This document shows, piece after piece, positions 8,806 to 18,844 of a stretch of 64,000 nt of DNA. The position numbers were made by a program, and so were the translations under genes. The stretch is from Gemmatimonadota bacterium (GTDB lineage: Bacteria > Gemmatimonadota > Gemmatimonadetes > Palauibacterales > Palauibacteraceae): assembly GCA_021295785.1 (NCBI GenBank), contig JAGWBR010000015.1:62001-126000 (forward strand). Reading direction: 5' to 3'. The notes beneath the pieces were generated by a model. It saw only the letters and a program-made list of their open reading frames with translations, ran no database searches and was not told the DNA's origin. Position 1 is the stretch's first letter. The number at the start of each line of letters is the position of its first letter.

Positions 8806-11615
8806 ATGATCCCTTCCAGATCTTCCAGGCTCATCAGGACCTCGCGGGGTTTCGCGCCGTCGGGGGGGCCGAGGACCCCCGCCAGGTGGAGTTGATCCAC
8901 GATTCTCGCCGCCCGCCCGTACCCGATCTTCAGCCGTCGCTGAAGGAGGCTGGTTGACCCCGCCTGATTGGCGACAACGATCTCGGCGGCGCTCTGGAAC
9001 AGTTGGTCGCGTTCCCCCTCTTCGGCCGCCGCCCCCCCTGCCTCGGCCGCCTCGTGCTTCCTGTATGCCGAGAGAATGTCCGGAGCCGCGGCGTCACCGG
9101 CCTCCTCCGCGCCGGTACCCGCCTCCTCGGTCTGTTCGCGGTACCAGCCCAACACGGCCTGGGTCTCGGCAGACGAGATGAAAGCACCCTGCAGCCGTTC
9201 CGGGTCCGCCCGCCCGGGGGGCAGGAACAGCATGTCGCCGTTGCCGAGCAGGCTCTCCGCGCCGTTCTGGTCGAGAATGGTGCGGCTGTCGATCATCGAC
9301 GCCACCCGGAACGCAATCCGGCTCGGGATGTTCGCCTTGATAAGGCCCGTGAGGACGTTCACCGACGGGCGCTGCGTCGCCAACACCAGATGCATCCCGA
9401 CCGCACGGGCCTTTTGCGCGATGCGTGCCAGCGGGGTCTCGACCTCGGCACGCACCGTCATCATCAAGTCGGCCAGCTCGTCGATGATGACGACGATGAA
9501 CGGCAGCGGCCCTTCTTGCTCCGGCGCCGGGTCTTTGCCCAGCTCGACCTTGGGAGCCGCAATGGGCTTGCCGGAGGCTACGAGGTCGTTGAACTCCTGC
9601 AGGTTGCGGCACTGGTTAGCCGCCAGGCACTCAAAACGCCGGTTCATCTCCCACACCGCCCACTTGAGCAGTGTCGCCGCGTCTTCGCTGTCCGTGATAA
9701 CCGGATAGAGCAGATGCGGCAGGTCGGCGTAAATCGACAGTTCCACCATCTTTGGGTCCACCATCAGCAGACGCAGACGGTCGGGACCGTGGCGGTAGAT
9801 CAGACTCGTAATGAGCGTGTTGATGCAGATGGACTTGCCTGACCCGGTCTGGCCGGCGAGCAGCAGGTGGGGCATTCGGGTCAGGTCCGTACAGATCGGC
9901 ACGCCCGCCAGGTCGCTCCCAAGAGCGACGGGAAGCATCAGCCCCTTGTCCCGGTAGGACCTGGTCTCCAGAACACTGCGCAGTCGAACCATCCGCGGTT
10001 CGGGATTGGGGATCTCGACCCCCACGGCTCCCCTGCCGGGGATCGGCGCAACGATGCGCACCGACCGGGCCGCCAGCGCCAGGGCCAAATCGGCCTCGCG
10101 CGCCGTGATTTGGCCGACTTTGACACCGGCCGCGGGTACCACCTCGAACCGGGTCACGACGGGGCCGGTGGTCCACCCCTCGATCTCGCCCTCAATCTTG
10201 AAAGTCTGAAGTTTGTCGATCAGCACATCCCCGAGGCGCTGGAGCTCGGCGTCGTCCAATCCGGGCCGGGCGCCGCCCTCGGCTTCGTCCAGCAAGTCCA
10301 GCGGGGGGACGGCACCGGCGGACTTCTTGCGCGCCCTCCAACGTTTGCGCGCGGGTGCCGCGGGGGTTTGTCCGGGAGCACCGTAGGCGGTTTCCCACCC
10401 AAGGTCGTTTTCGGTCACCGCCCGGCCCTGGGTCTGGTCGTCGGGCGAGGCTCTTACCGTGCTGGGTCCGGTCTTCCCCGTCGGGTCGGACCGGTCGGTC
10501 GGGATGTCATCTTCGGACGACCAGGTGTCTTCGGGATCTGGCTCGTGCTCTCCGCGCCCGGCCCCCGGGTCCAGGCCGGGTTCGCCTGCCTCGGCCCGCC
10601 ACAGGCGCGTGCGCCTGTCACGTATCCTCCGGCCCCGAACCGCTTGCCGCGGGTCTTCGGGCCCGTCTGCGAAATCGGCCTCGTCGTAGAGCCCTTCCTC
10701 CTCTTCCTCCGGATACTCCTGGTCATCCGTTTCCGTGCTAGGCCACATCCACTCGCGGAGTCGCCAGAGCCCATGGGCAACCCACTCGTACACGTCCCAC
10801 CACGCATTGACGACCCGGTCGGTGAAGCTCAGGTAGTATTCGGGCTCGTCCTCGTAGTCCGGCTGCCGCGGCGGTTCCGGTCGCCGCGGGGCGGGCGGTG
10901 GTTCGGATCGCGGTGGCGCTCGTCGTGGCGCGGGCCGCGGTGGCGCGGGTTCTGGTTCTGACCTGGTCATCGCCGGCCGGTCTGGTTCGTTGTCCGCGGA
11001 AGAACCCCCGTACATTGCCGACAACCGCGATGTCAGCCACCGGGTGCCGCCCGCGACTCCGCGAACTCCCCCGGCGACCATCGCGGTCGGGGAAAAGTCG
11101 ACCGTAAACATCAAGGTCAGCAAGACGGCCACGGTCACAATCAGCAGCCCCCCGGTCTCCCCGAAGTACGTCGCCCGGCCGGCTAACATCTCCGCCACCC
11201 GGCCGGTTTCGAACGTCTCCCCCGGACCCAACGCGATCTCGATTCCCGTGGGCAACAGCGTGCCGAGGAGCACAAACAACACACTCAGACTGATCAGACG
11301 GCCGCGACTCACGAACCCAAGCAGGTAAACGGCCGTAAGCATCACCGCCGCCAGGTGCAGCAGCGGGAACCACTTGCCCAGGAACTCCGTGGCACCCCCG
11401 TGGACCTGGCTCCCTGGTGTACCAATCCAGTTACGGGCTCCGGAGGCATCGGCCGAATCCTGGGTGGCATCCAGGGAATCCTGGGCGACGCCGGAGGAAT
11501 CTTGCACAACCTCGTAGGGAGCCTGCTGGATCTCTCCGGAAACCACCGCCAAGATCGCCAGGATACCCAAAATCCCGATAACCCAGCCGAGCGCTTCGCG
11601 GCTCCTGTCGCTCAT
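8802..11615 (-). CDS. ftsK: DNA translocase FtsK/SpoIIIE
   Basis: N-terminal TMs, long linker, Walker A LLLAGQTGSGKSICIN, VVIIDELADLMM, ATQRPSVNVLTGLIKANIPSRIAFRV, C-terminal gamma-type winged helix. Confidence 0.95.
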   Translation of the reverse strand: MSDRSREALGWVIGILGILAILAVVSGEIQQAPYEVVQDSSGVAQDSLDATQDSADASGARNWIGTPGSQVHGGATEFLGKWFPLLHLAAVMLTAVYLLGFVSRGRLISLSVLFVLLGTLLPTGIEIALGPGETFETGRVAEMLAGRATYFGETGGLLIVTVAVLLTLMFTVDFSPTAMVAGGVRGVAGGTRWLTSRLSAMYGGSSADNEPDRPAMTRSEPEPAPPRPAPRRAPPRSEPPPAPRRPEPPRQPDYEDEPEYYLSFTDRVVNAWWDVYEWVAHGLWRLREWMWPSTETDDQEYPEEEEEGLYDEADFADGPEDPRQAVRGRRIRDRRTRLWRAEAGEPGLDPGAGRGEHEPDPEDTWSSEDDIPTDRSDPTGKTGPSTVRASPDDQTQGRAVTENDLGWETAYGAPGQTPAAPARKRWRARKKSAGAVPPLDLLDEAEGGARPGLDDAELQRLGDVLIDKLQTFKIEGEIEGWTTGPVVTRFEVVPAAGVKVGQITAREADLALALAARSVRIVAPIPGRGAVGVEIPNPEPRMVRLRSVLETRSYRDKGLMLPVALGSDLAGVPICTDLTRMPHLLLAGQTGSGKSICINTLITSLIYRHGPDRLRLLMVDPKMVELSIYADLPHLLYPVITDSEDAATLLKWAVWEMNRRFECLAANQCRNLQEFNDLVASGKPIAAPKVELGKDPAPEQEGPLPFIVVIIDELADLMMTVRAEVETPLARIAQKARAVGMHLVLATQRPSVNVLTGLIKANIPSRIAFRVASMIDSRTILDQNGAESLLGNGDMLFLPPGRADPERLQGAFISSAETQAVLGWYREQTEEAGTGAEEAGDAAAPDILSAYRKHEAAEAGGAAAEEGERDQLFQSAAEIVVANQAGSTSLLQRRLKIGYGRAARIVDQLHLAGVLGPPDGAKPREVLMSLEDLEGII

Positions 11616-11631
11616 GATTCCCGTCGCACCG

Positions 11632-12975
11632 TCATCGCCTGCCCAGGAAACGCTCCAGGAAGCCTGTGTCGAACTCCCCGTCCACGAAATCCGGGTGCGA
11701 CATCACCTTCCTCAGGAAAGGAGCCGTTGTGCTGACGCCCTCCAGCACGAACTCCTCCAGGGCACAGCAAGCCCGGATCCGGGCTTCTTCCCGGGTCTTC
11801 CCGTAGGCGATGAGTTTGGCCAGCATGGAGTCATAGAACGGCGGCACCGCGTAGCCGGCATAGATGTGGGTATCGACCCGAATCCCCGGTCCGCCCGGCT
11901 TGTGAAGAGCGGTGATCGTTCCCGGGCTGGGCATGAAGTTGCGGTCGGGGTCCTCGGCGTTGATGCGGACCTCAATCGCATGGCCCATCATCGGAGGCGT
12001 GCTGGTCACCCGGAGGCGCTCGCCCGCGGCCACCCTGATCTGTTCCTTCACCAAATCCACTCCCGTAACCAACTCGGTAACGGGGTGCTCGACCTGGATG
12101 CGGGTGTTCATTTCCATGAAATAGAACTGCCCGTCCGGAGCGAGCAGGAATTCCACCGTCCCCGCGCCCTGGTAGCCGATTGCGCGCGCGCCGCGCACCG
12201 CGGCCTCGCCCATCGCCTCCCTGAGCTCGGGTGACACGGCCGGGCTGGGGGCTTCCTCGATCAGTTTCTGGTGACGCCGCTGAATCGAACAGTCACGCTC
12301 GCCCAGATGCACAAGCGCTCCGTGGCGGTCTCCGAATATCTGAATCTCAACGTGCCGGGGTTGCAGGATCAGTTTTTCGAGGTACAGGGTCGGGTTGCCG
12401 AAATTGGCCTCGGCTTCGTTGCGGGCCACCGAGAAACTGCGCCGGAGTTCCTTTTCGTCCTCGGCGGCGCGCATCCCCTTCCCGCCCCCGCCCGCAGCGG
12501 CCTTGATCATCACCGGATAGCCGATGGACCCGGCCTCCGCGGCGGCGGCATCCTCGTCGGGGGCAAAACCGTCCGATCCCGGCACGGTCGGCACGCCCGC
12601 CGCGATCATGGCCTGCCTTGCGGCCGCCTTGTCGCCCATCTTGGATATCTGTTCGGGCGTGGGACCAATGAACACGATGCCGCTGCGCGAGCACGCCTCG
12701 GCAAACTCCGCGTTTTCGGCCAGGAAACCGTAGCCGGGGTGGACCGCCTCCGCGCCGGTGATCTCGGAGGCCGCAATAATGGAGGCCATGTTCAGATAGC
12801 TCTCCCTTCCGGGCGGCGGCCCCACGCAGATGTGCTCGTCGGCGAATCTGACGTGCAGGGAATCTTCGTCCGCCTCCGAATAGACCGCGACCGTTGGCAC
12901 GCCCAGCTCGCGGCAGGCGCGCTGGATGCGGAGGGCTATCTCCCCCCGGTTGGCGATCAGGATTTTGCGGAACAA
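11632..12975 (-). CDS. accC: acetyl-CoA carboxylase biotin carboxylase subunit
   Basis: [54 protein letters not shown]. Confidence 0.97.
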   Translation of the reverse strand: MFRKILIANRGEIALRIQRACRELGVPTVAVYSEADEDSLHVRFADEHICVGPPPGRESYLNMASIIAASEITGAEAVHPGYGFLAENAEFAEACSRSGIVFIGPTPEQISKMGDKAAARQAMIAAGVPTVPGSDGFAPDEDAAAAEAGSIGYPVMIKAAAGGGGKGMRAAEDEKELRRSFSVARNEAEANFGNPTLYLEKLILQPRHVEIQIFGDRHGALVHLGERDCSIQRRHQKLIEEAPSPAVSPELREAMGEAAVRGARAIGYQGAGTVEFLLAPDGQFYFMEMNTRIQVEHPVTELVTGVDLVKEQIRVAAGERLRVTSTPPMMGHAIEVRINAEDPDRNFMPSPGTITALHKPGGPGIRVDTHIYAGYAVPPFYDSMLAKLIAYGKTREEARIRACCALEEFVLEGVSTTAPFLRKVMSHPDFVDGEFDTGFLERFLGRR

Positions 12976-13002
12976 ACCGGGACTCGCTTCGGGGGCCTGG
13001 GG

Positions 13003-13524
13003 TTAGCCGGGCTCAACCCGGAACAGGGTTTGCCCGTATTCGACCGGGTCGCCGTTATCCGCGCAGACCTCCCGAACCACCCCCGTGACTTCGGACTCCA
13101 GTTCGTTCATCAACTTCATTGCCTCCAAGATGCACAGTACCTGGCCCTTCTCCACCCGGTCGCCGGCGCTAACGAAGGGCGGGTCATCGGGCGACGGAGC
13201 GCTGTAGAAGGTGCCGACCATCGGGGAGGTTACGTCTTCCAGGTTTTCGGTAGCAGGTTCACTGGCCGGAGTGGTTTCATCGGCTCCGGCAGCCGGCTCG
13301 GCCGCCGAGGTGGCTGCGGGCTCGGCCGGGAGTGCGGGCGTTTCCCTTACTTGAGAGACCGCCGGCAGCGGAGCCGCGTAGCCGGTGGTGACTACCGGGC
13401 CACCCCCGGCGGCGGGACTCCGCCGGACCTTCACTTTCGTGCCGAACCGCTGTATCTCCACCTCGTCGATGCCTGAGTCTTCGACCAGGCGCACTAGCCT
13501 CCGCAGCCACTCGATTTTTATCAT
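13003..13524 (-). CDS. accB: acetyl-CoA carboxylase biotin carboxyl carrier protein
   Basis: VTSPMVGTFYSAPSP and biotinylation site CILEAMKLMNE. Confidence 0.95.
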   Translation of the reverse strand: MIKIEWLRRLVRLVEDSGIDEVEIQRFGTKVKVRRSPAAGGGPVVTTGYAAPLPAVSQVRETPALPAEPAATSAAEPAAGADETTPASEPATENLEDVTSPMVGTFYSAPSPDDPPFVSAGDRVEKGQVLCILEAMKLMNELESEVTGVVREVCADNGDPVEYGQTLFRVEPG

Positions 13525-14087
13525 GTGCTGACCCGGGTTATGTACTTGCCCTCGGTGCGGTCCACTTTGACAACATCCCCCACCTCCAGGAACAACGGCA
13601 CCTGGACTACCGCCCCGCTCGCCAGTTTTGCGGGTTTGACTCCCCCCTGGGCCGTATCGCCGCGCACGCCGGGGTCGGTCTCAACTATCTCCATCTCCAC
13701 AAACTGGGGCAGCTCCACCGTCAGCGTGTCGCCGTCTCGAGTCAGGCCGTTACACTCCATGTTCTCCTGCAAGTACTGGAGCTGTTGCTTGCCGATCTGT
13801 TCCTTGGACATTGGGATCTGTTCAAAGGTCTCCATATTCATGAAGTAAAAGACCTCGCCGTCGCGGTAACTGTACTGGATCGGTCGCCGCTCGAGGCGCA
13901 CCTCTTTGATTTTTTCGCCCGCGCGGAAGGTGCGGTCGGTGATTCCCCCGTTCATGACGTCGCGCAGCTTGGTGCGGACGAACGCCCCGCCCTTGCCGGG
14001 TTTGACGTGCTGAAAATAGGTGATTTGATAGAGCACGTCACCGAGCTCGATCACCATTCCGTTTCTGAAGTTTGACGTGTCTGCCAT
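13521..14087 (-). CDS. efp: translation elongation factor P
   Basis: FRNGMVIELGDVLYQITYFQHVKPGKGGAFVRTKLRDV; SGAVVQVPLFLEVGDVVKVDRTEGKYITRV. Confidence 0.97.
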   Translation of the reverse strand: MADTSNFRNGMVIELGDVLYQITYFQHVKPGKGGAFVRTKLRDVMNGGITDRTFRAGEKIKEVRLERRPIQYSYRDGEVFYFMNMETFEQIPMSKEQIGKQQLQYLQENMECNGLTRDGDTLTVELPQFVEMEIVETDPGVRGDTAQGGVKPAKLASGAVVQVPLFLEVGDVVKVDRTEGKYITRVST

Positions 14088-14172
14088 TGACTCTCTGCAG
14101 GCTCTTTACGGGCCTCGTTCCCTTCCAGGCGCTCCACCAGCCGGGCGGTCGGCGGTCGGATCCGGGATTGGG

Positions 14173-15333
14173 TCAGGTCGTTCGTTTTTCTGGTTGCAGC
14201 GGGAGCAGGTGGCGCGGGAGGGTGGAAAGCGATCTGGCCCTGTCGCTCCCGATCACCAGCACATCCTCGATCCGCACTCCGCCCCGGCCCGGAAGATAAG
14301 CCCCCGGTTCAATCGTAACCACGTCACCGGGCATCAGGCGCTGCTCCGACACTCTGGAAATTGACGGCGGTTCGTGGACCTCCAGCCCCAGGCCGTGCCC
14401 CGTCGAGTGCCCAAACCGGTCCGCCAGCCCGTGCCGGTCCAGCGCGTTTCGGGCCGATTTGTCCACTTCCCTGCACTCTTCGCCAGCCGCGGCAGCTGAC
14501 CGGGCGGCTGCATTTGCCTCTAACACTGCGCGGTGCAGGGCCTCTTGCCACGGCTCGGGGTCTCCGGCCGCCAGAAATGTCCGCGCGATGTCGGCACGGT
14601 ACCCGTCCACGCGTGCCCCGAAATCAAAGAGAACGAGGTCTCCCGGCCGAATCCGACGCGAGCCGGGCGTGTGGTGGGGCAAGGCCGAATTGGGACCGGA
14701 GGCCACGATGGGCTCGAAGGCGGGGGCTTCTCCGGTGCCAAGCCGCAGCAGGACCGCGAGCCGGGCGGCGACTTCCGCCTCGGCGGGGCGCTTTGACCAG
14801 TCCACGGAGGCTCTCAGCTCCCTGAGCGCCTGTTCGGAGGCCACGATCGCGTCCGAAATGGCGCGGACTTCCTCGCGGTCCTTGGTCCGGCGCAGGTCTT
14901 CGGTGAGCTCCCGGTTCGGGGTCAACGGGAAGCCCGGTCCCAGCGCAGCCTCAAGCGTGTTGAAATCCGAAACCAGGAGGGCGTTCGGATCGAACTCCAC
15001 CTCGCCCAACCCCGCGGGGCGGCCACTGGGGATCTTGACACTGCCCGCGATGACCTTCGCCATTTCCCTGGGCCAGCCCCGCGACGCGATGGCGACCCCA
15101 ATTTCCTCGTCCACCTCCCGGGCCGCTTGTTCCTCGTACCTGGAATCGGTGACGAGCACCGGACGGCCGCCCAGGCCGGGGTTGGGGATCCAAAGTACGC
15201 CCGATGAACCGGTGAACCCGGTGAGGTGCCTGACGCTGGCAAGCCGCGTGATCAGGACGCCGGCCCCCTCGTCGGAAACAATCAGGCGACGCCGGCGTTC
15301 GGGCAGGCACGTTTCCCGCCGCGGCCCCGGCAC
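14173..15333 (-). CDS. M24 family Xaa-Pro aminopeptidase
   Basis: GDLVLFDFGARVDGYRADIARTF, FGHSTGHGLGLEVHEPPSIS, GDVVTIEPGAYLPGRGGVRIEDVLV; conserved aroQ-pep-efp-accB-accC order. Confidence 0.92.
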   Translation of the reverse strand: MPGPRRETCLPERRRRLIVSDEGAGVLITRLASVRHLTGFTGSSGVLWIPNPGLGGRPVLVTDSRYEEQAAREVDEEIGVAIASRGWPREMAKVIAGSVKIPSGRPAGLGEVEFDPNALLVSDFNTLEAALGPGFPLTPNRELTEDLRRTKDREEVRAISDAIVASEQALRELRASVDWSKRPAEAEVAARLAVLLRLGTGEAPAFEPIVASGPNSALPHHTPGSRRIRPGDLVLFDFGARVDGYRADIARTFLAAGDPEPWQEALHRAVLEANAAARSAAAAGEECREVDKSARNALDRHGLADRFGHSTGHGLGLEVHEPPSISRVSEQRLMPGDVVTIEPGAYLPGRGGVRIEDVLVIGSDRARSLSTLPRHLLPLQPEKRTT

Positions 15334-15353
15334 GGCTTCTCGAAGAACCTTGG

Positions 15354-15818
15354 TCAGGCCGGGCCCCGGTCCAACAGGTCCAGCAGCGCCCGCACCCCCA
15401 ACATATAGCTCTGAGCGCCGAACCCCGAAATCACGCCCGCGGCCGCACCGGCCAGCATGGAACGGTGCCTGAAGGGCTCTCTGGCCAGGACGTTGGAGAT
15501 GTGCACCTCCACGAAGGGCCGCCCCGAGGCCAGAAGTGCATCCCGGATGGCGATGCTCGTGTGGGTGAGGGCGGCAGCGTTGATCACCCAGCCGTCTATC
15601 GAGTCGCCTCGAGCGTGGATCTGCTCGACGAGCTCCGCCTCGCTGTTTGACTGGAAGAACTCCGCCCCGGCGCCGTGCCCGGCGCAGTGCTCCCTGACCA
15701 GGGCTTCAATGTCCTCAAGAGTGGCGCTGCCGTAGATGCCCGGTTCGCGGCGGCCCAGCAGGTTCAGATTGGGACCGTTCAGGACTGCGATCCGCCGGCG
15801 TTTGGTTTGCGATTCCAT
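15354..15818 (-). CDS. aroQ: type II 3-dehydroquinate dehydratase
   Basis: IAVLNGPNLNLLGRREPGIYG; FFQSNSEAELVEQIH; DGWVINAAALTHTSIAIRDAL; EVHISNVLAREPFRH. Confidence 0.96.
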   Translation of the reverse strand: MESQTKRRRIAVLNGPNLNLLGRREPGIYGSATLEDIEALVREHCAGHGAGAEFFQSNSEAELVEQIHARGDSIDGWVINAAALTHTSIAIRDALLASGRPFVEVHISNVLAREPFRHRSMLAGAAAGVISGFGAQSYMLGVRALLDLLDRGPA

Positions 15819-16037
15819 TTAGTGGTCGGTCGTCCCATAGGGTGCCTCGGTGTCTCGCTCCCGCGAGGCTGCCGCACGATCCCTGGCCGCTAGCCTCGCG
15901 GTCCGGAGCCCTTCGGCGAGTGCCGGATCATAAGGGGCGCGCGCCAGGAGCTGCCCGTAGACACACGCAGCCCGGTCGTAGAGCCCCTGCCGAAAGTAGA
16001 TGTCAGCCAGTGTGACGGTCGCGATCTGGTCTTCCAT
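15819..16037 (-). CDS. small 72-aa TPR-like protein upstream of aroQ
   Basis: MEDQIATVTLADIYFRQGLYDRAACVYGQLLARAPYDPALAEGL resembles one TPR hairpin; abuts aroQ. Confidence 0.6.
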   Translation of the reverse strand: MEDQIATVTLADIYFRQGLYDRAACVYGQLLARAPYDPALAEGLRTARLAARDRAAASRERDTEAPYGTTDH

Positions 16038-16112
16038 CGGGTCCGTTGGGTCAGCGAATGAGGATCAGAAAAAAACGCCGAAATGAACATACTTGGCCAA
16101 GCCGCTACCGCG

Positions 16113-16223
16113 CAGGGCAGTGAGCCGGCCCAGATAACGCCGCACGGTGGTGTGCGAGACCCCAAATGCGCGTCCGAACTCCGCGCCGTTCCAGATTTGC
16201 CCGTGCCAGGACGTGTGCCGGTA
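16113..16223 (-). pseudogene. degraded fragment resembling the post-ATPase winged-helix/DUF4143 region of a stand-alone AAA ATPase
   Basis: Minus-strand translation YRHTSWHGQIWNGAEFGRAFGVSHTTVRRYLGRLTAL matches the remembered family pattern (HGQ..N..EL.RALGVS..TVRRYLD.L). No ATPase domain nearby. Confidence 0.5.
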
Positions 16224-16378
16224 GCCGGTAGCGGGGGCACGAGCCGGGCTAGCAGCCCCCTCTCGCGCCGCGCATTGCCGACAGCCAAATGCGGGGCTAG
16301 TATTTTGGGTTGCTCCGCAGGCGTCCCGGCGGGGCTGAACCGCTCTTTTCCCCAAAGCTCAGTAGACTCGGTAAGCCT

Positions 16379-18223
16379 ATGTTCATGAATAAGATGCGCG
16401 GCAGCGCCAAGGTCGTAATGCTGGCCATGGTGGTCGCTTTCGCCGCGTGGCTCGTCCTGGATGGCATCACTGCGATGCAGGGCGGCGGGATCGCCGGTGC
16501 TTCCAACCCCGTCGTCGGTACCGTTGGCGGTCGCGATATCCGCCTGGCGGAATGGAACGCATTTCTGACCAATCGTCTGGCGATAGCCAGGGGGGCTGGC
16601 GGGACCATGACCGACGAAGAGGTGTTCTCCACCACGGAAGATGCATGGGAGGGGATGATTCAGGCAGCGCTGATTCAGGCGCAGCTGGATGAACTGGGTA
16701 TAGTGATCAGCGACGCCGAGATCCAGCAGGCCTTCCTCACCCGGCCGCCGGCGGAATTCATGGAATACCCGGCTTTCCGGACCGACGGGGAGTTCGACAT
16801 CCGGAAGTACCAGCAGTTCTTCACGGACCCGACCACGGACGAGCAGACCCTGCTGGAGATGGAGAACTACTACCGGGCCATCCTTCCGACGAGCAAACTG
16901 GACGAGATGGTGCTCAGCGGCGTCCATGTCTCGGACTCCGAGGCGTGGGAATTCTACCGCGACGCCAACGAGACGACCCGCGTACGCTTCGTAAAGCTCC
17001 ACCCGGACCAGGCGGTTACCGACGCGGAGGCGCGCACGCTCATCACGGAAGACCGGATCCGCGCCGCGTATAACGAAAGGCGCGAGGACTTCATCAATCC
17101 TCCAACCGCAACCGTCAACCTTGTAACCCTGGATCTGGTCCCGTCCGCGGAAGACACCACCGAGGCCCGGACCCGCGCGCAGGAGCTGGCCGACCGCCTG
17201 GCCGCCGGTGAAGACTTTGCCGAGCTGGCGACCGCCGAGTCAGACGATTCGGTTTCGGCGGCTGTCGGGGGGCAAATGGGGTGGAGGCCCCGCACCACCT
17301 ACGATCCTGCGCTGGTCGCGGCCGCGGAAGAGGCCGGACCGGACCACTTCGCCGGCCCGGTGGAAACGGCGTTTGGGATCCACTTGCTGCGGACCGAGCA
17401 AGAAAGCGCCGATTCGCTGGCGCTGAGCCAGATCCTGGTGCGGGTCGAGGTCTCCCGTACCACCGAAGACGACTTTTTCGATCGCCTGGAGTTGCTGGAA
17501 GAGACTGCCCTGCTGCACGGACTTGAAGCCGGAGCTCTCGCGGCTGACACCGATGTTCGGGAAGATGTGGTACTGATCGACGGGACGTCGTTCGTGCCCG
17601 GGGTCGGCCAGCTCAGTGTGGGTGTCGATTGGGCTTTCGGGGACGATGTGCTTCCAGGCGACGTCTCCGAGGTTTACGAGAACTCCGTGGGTTTCAACCT
17701 CCTGGAACTGGTGCAGGTCACCCCCGAGTCGCAGGTCTCCCTGGAGGATGCCAGGAACAACCTCGAGGCCCAACTCTTGCGAGAAACCAAAGCCGAGCTG
17801 GCCCAGGGGCCGGCCCGGGAGTTACTCGCGGCAATCCAGGGCGGAGAAACGATGGACGATGCCGCCGCCCGCCTGGAGCTGGCAGTGGAAGAACCCCCCG
17901 AGTTTGGCCGGTACGATTTTGTTCCCGGACTGGGGCAGCGCTCCGAAGCCATCGGCGCATCGTTTGGAGCGGCCGTCGGCGCCGTTTTCGTGGCGGAAAC
18001 CCGGGACGGCCCGGCGGTCATTGAGGTGCTGGAACGGATGGAAGTTGACCGGGCCGATTATGAGTCGATCGCACCGTTCGTGATGGAACAGATCCGCAGC
18101 CAGATGGCCGCGGCCTATGCCCAACAGTGGATCGCGGGGGCGCGGGAAACTTCGCTGATTGAGGACCACCGAGCGCGACTGGACGAGCTGGCCGAACTGG
18201 CGGCCCAGCAGGTCTCTTTCTAG
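16379..18223 (+). CDS. peptidyl-prolyl cis-trans isomerase, PpiD/SurA-like, membrane anchored
   Basis: MFMNKMRGSAKVVMLAMVVAFAAWLVLDG anchor; parvulin-like segment LAAGEDFAELATAESDDSVSAAVGGQMGW...VETAFGIHLLRTE. Confidence 0.85.
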   Translation: MFMNKMRGSAKVVMLAMVVAFAAWLVLDGITAMQGGGIAGASNPVVGTVGGRDIRLAEWNAFLTNRLAIARGAGGTMTDEEVFSTTEDAWEGMIQAALIQAQLDELGIVISDAEIQQAFLTRPPAEFMEYPAFRTDGEFDIRKYQQFFTDPTTDEQTLLEMENYYRAILPTSKLDEMVLSGVHVSDSEAWEFYRDANETTRVRFVKLHPDQAVTDAEARTLITEDRIRAAYNERREDFINPPTATVNLVTLDLVPSAEDTTEARTRAQELADRLAAGEDFAELATAESDDSVSAAVGGQMGWRPRTTYDPALVAAAEEAGPDHFAGPVETAFGIHLLRTEQESADSLALSQILVRVEVSRTTEDDFFDRLELLEETALLHGLEAGALAADTDVREDVVLIDGTSFVPGVGQLSVGVDWAFGDDVLPGDVSEVYENSVGFNLLELVQVTPESQVSLEDARNNLEAQLLRETKAELAQGPARELLAAIQGGETMDDAAARLELAVEEPPEFGRYDFVPGLGQRSEAIGASFGAAVGAVFVAETRDGPAVIEVLERMEVDRADYESIAPFVMEQIRSQMAAAYAQQWIAGARETSLIEDHRARLDELAELAAQQVSF

Positions 18224-18271
18224 TTCCCGGGCGGCCCAGGGCGCCGGCTACCCGGGGCTGGGGGGCAGCAG

Positions 18272-18511
18272 TTACCGAATAACGGGGTCGCTCTCGGCTG
18301 GCTCGGCAGGCTGATCGGACGCACTGCCGCTTGACGAGAGCTGAGACTGGTCCTGGCCAGGTTCAACCTGGCGGATTTCGCTTATTGAACCCTTGAACTC
18401 CCGGATTCCCTTGCCCAGGGATTTCCCTATCTCAGGCAACCGCTTGGCCCCAAAAAGCAGAATCATGGCACCAAAAATGACGATGATCTCCGTCGTGCCT
18501 AATCCGAACAC
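18272..18511 (-). CDS. tatA: twin-arginine translocase TatA/TatE
   Basis: MFGLGTTEIIVIFGAMILLFGAKRLPEIGKSLGKGIREFKGSI. Confidence 0.95.
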   Translation of the reverse strand: MFGLGTTEIIVIFGAMILLFGAKRLPEIGKSLGKGIREFKGSISEIRQVEPGQDQSQLSSSGSASDQPAEPAESDPVIR

Positions 18512-18527
18512 TTGTCGACTCCGTTGT

Positions 18528-18836
18528 TTATAGCAGCGATTTGGAGAACCAGGCTACCCCGACAATTCCCACGATACTCATGAAATTGGCCCGGATTGCA
18601 ACGGGCCCCACCGTGAATGCGATGACCCGCAGGTCAATGCTGAGCGGACCAACAGACGGAGAAACGCTGGCCAGGAAGAACTCGCGGGTTGCGGACCCCT
18701 GAGGGAGCGCCACCCCTATGAGCTCCGAAAGCAGGGAGCCCAGGACGAATCCGACCGCGATGACCAATGCGGCCCTCCGCCACGAACGGAATTCGCCGCG
18801 CCACCCCGGAGAACCGACCTGCCCGACTCTCTCCAT
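18528..18836 (-). CDS. DUF4321-like small membrane protein
   Basis: Two hydrophobic segments, VGFVLGSLLSELIGVALPQG; co-directional with tatA. Family by recollection. Confidence 0.5.
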   Translation of the reverse strand: MERVGQVGSPGWRGEFRSWRRAALVIAVGFVLGSLLSELIGVALPQGSATREFFLASVSPSVGPLSIDLRVIAFTVGPVAIRANFMSIVGIVGVAWFSKSLL

Positions 18837-18844
18837 TCAGTCCT

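Noticed and set aside
18224-18271. CCCGGG...CCCGGG inverted repeat between convergent ppiD and tatA as a terminator
   Set aside because: Only 6-bp self-complementary arms in very GC-rich DNA and no U-tract; not strong enough to call.
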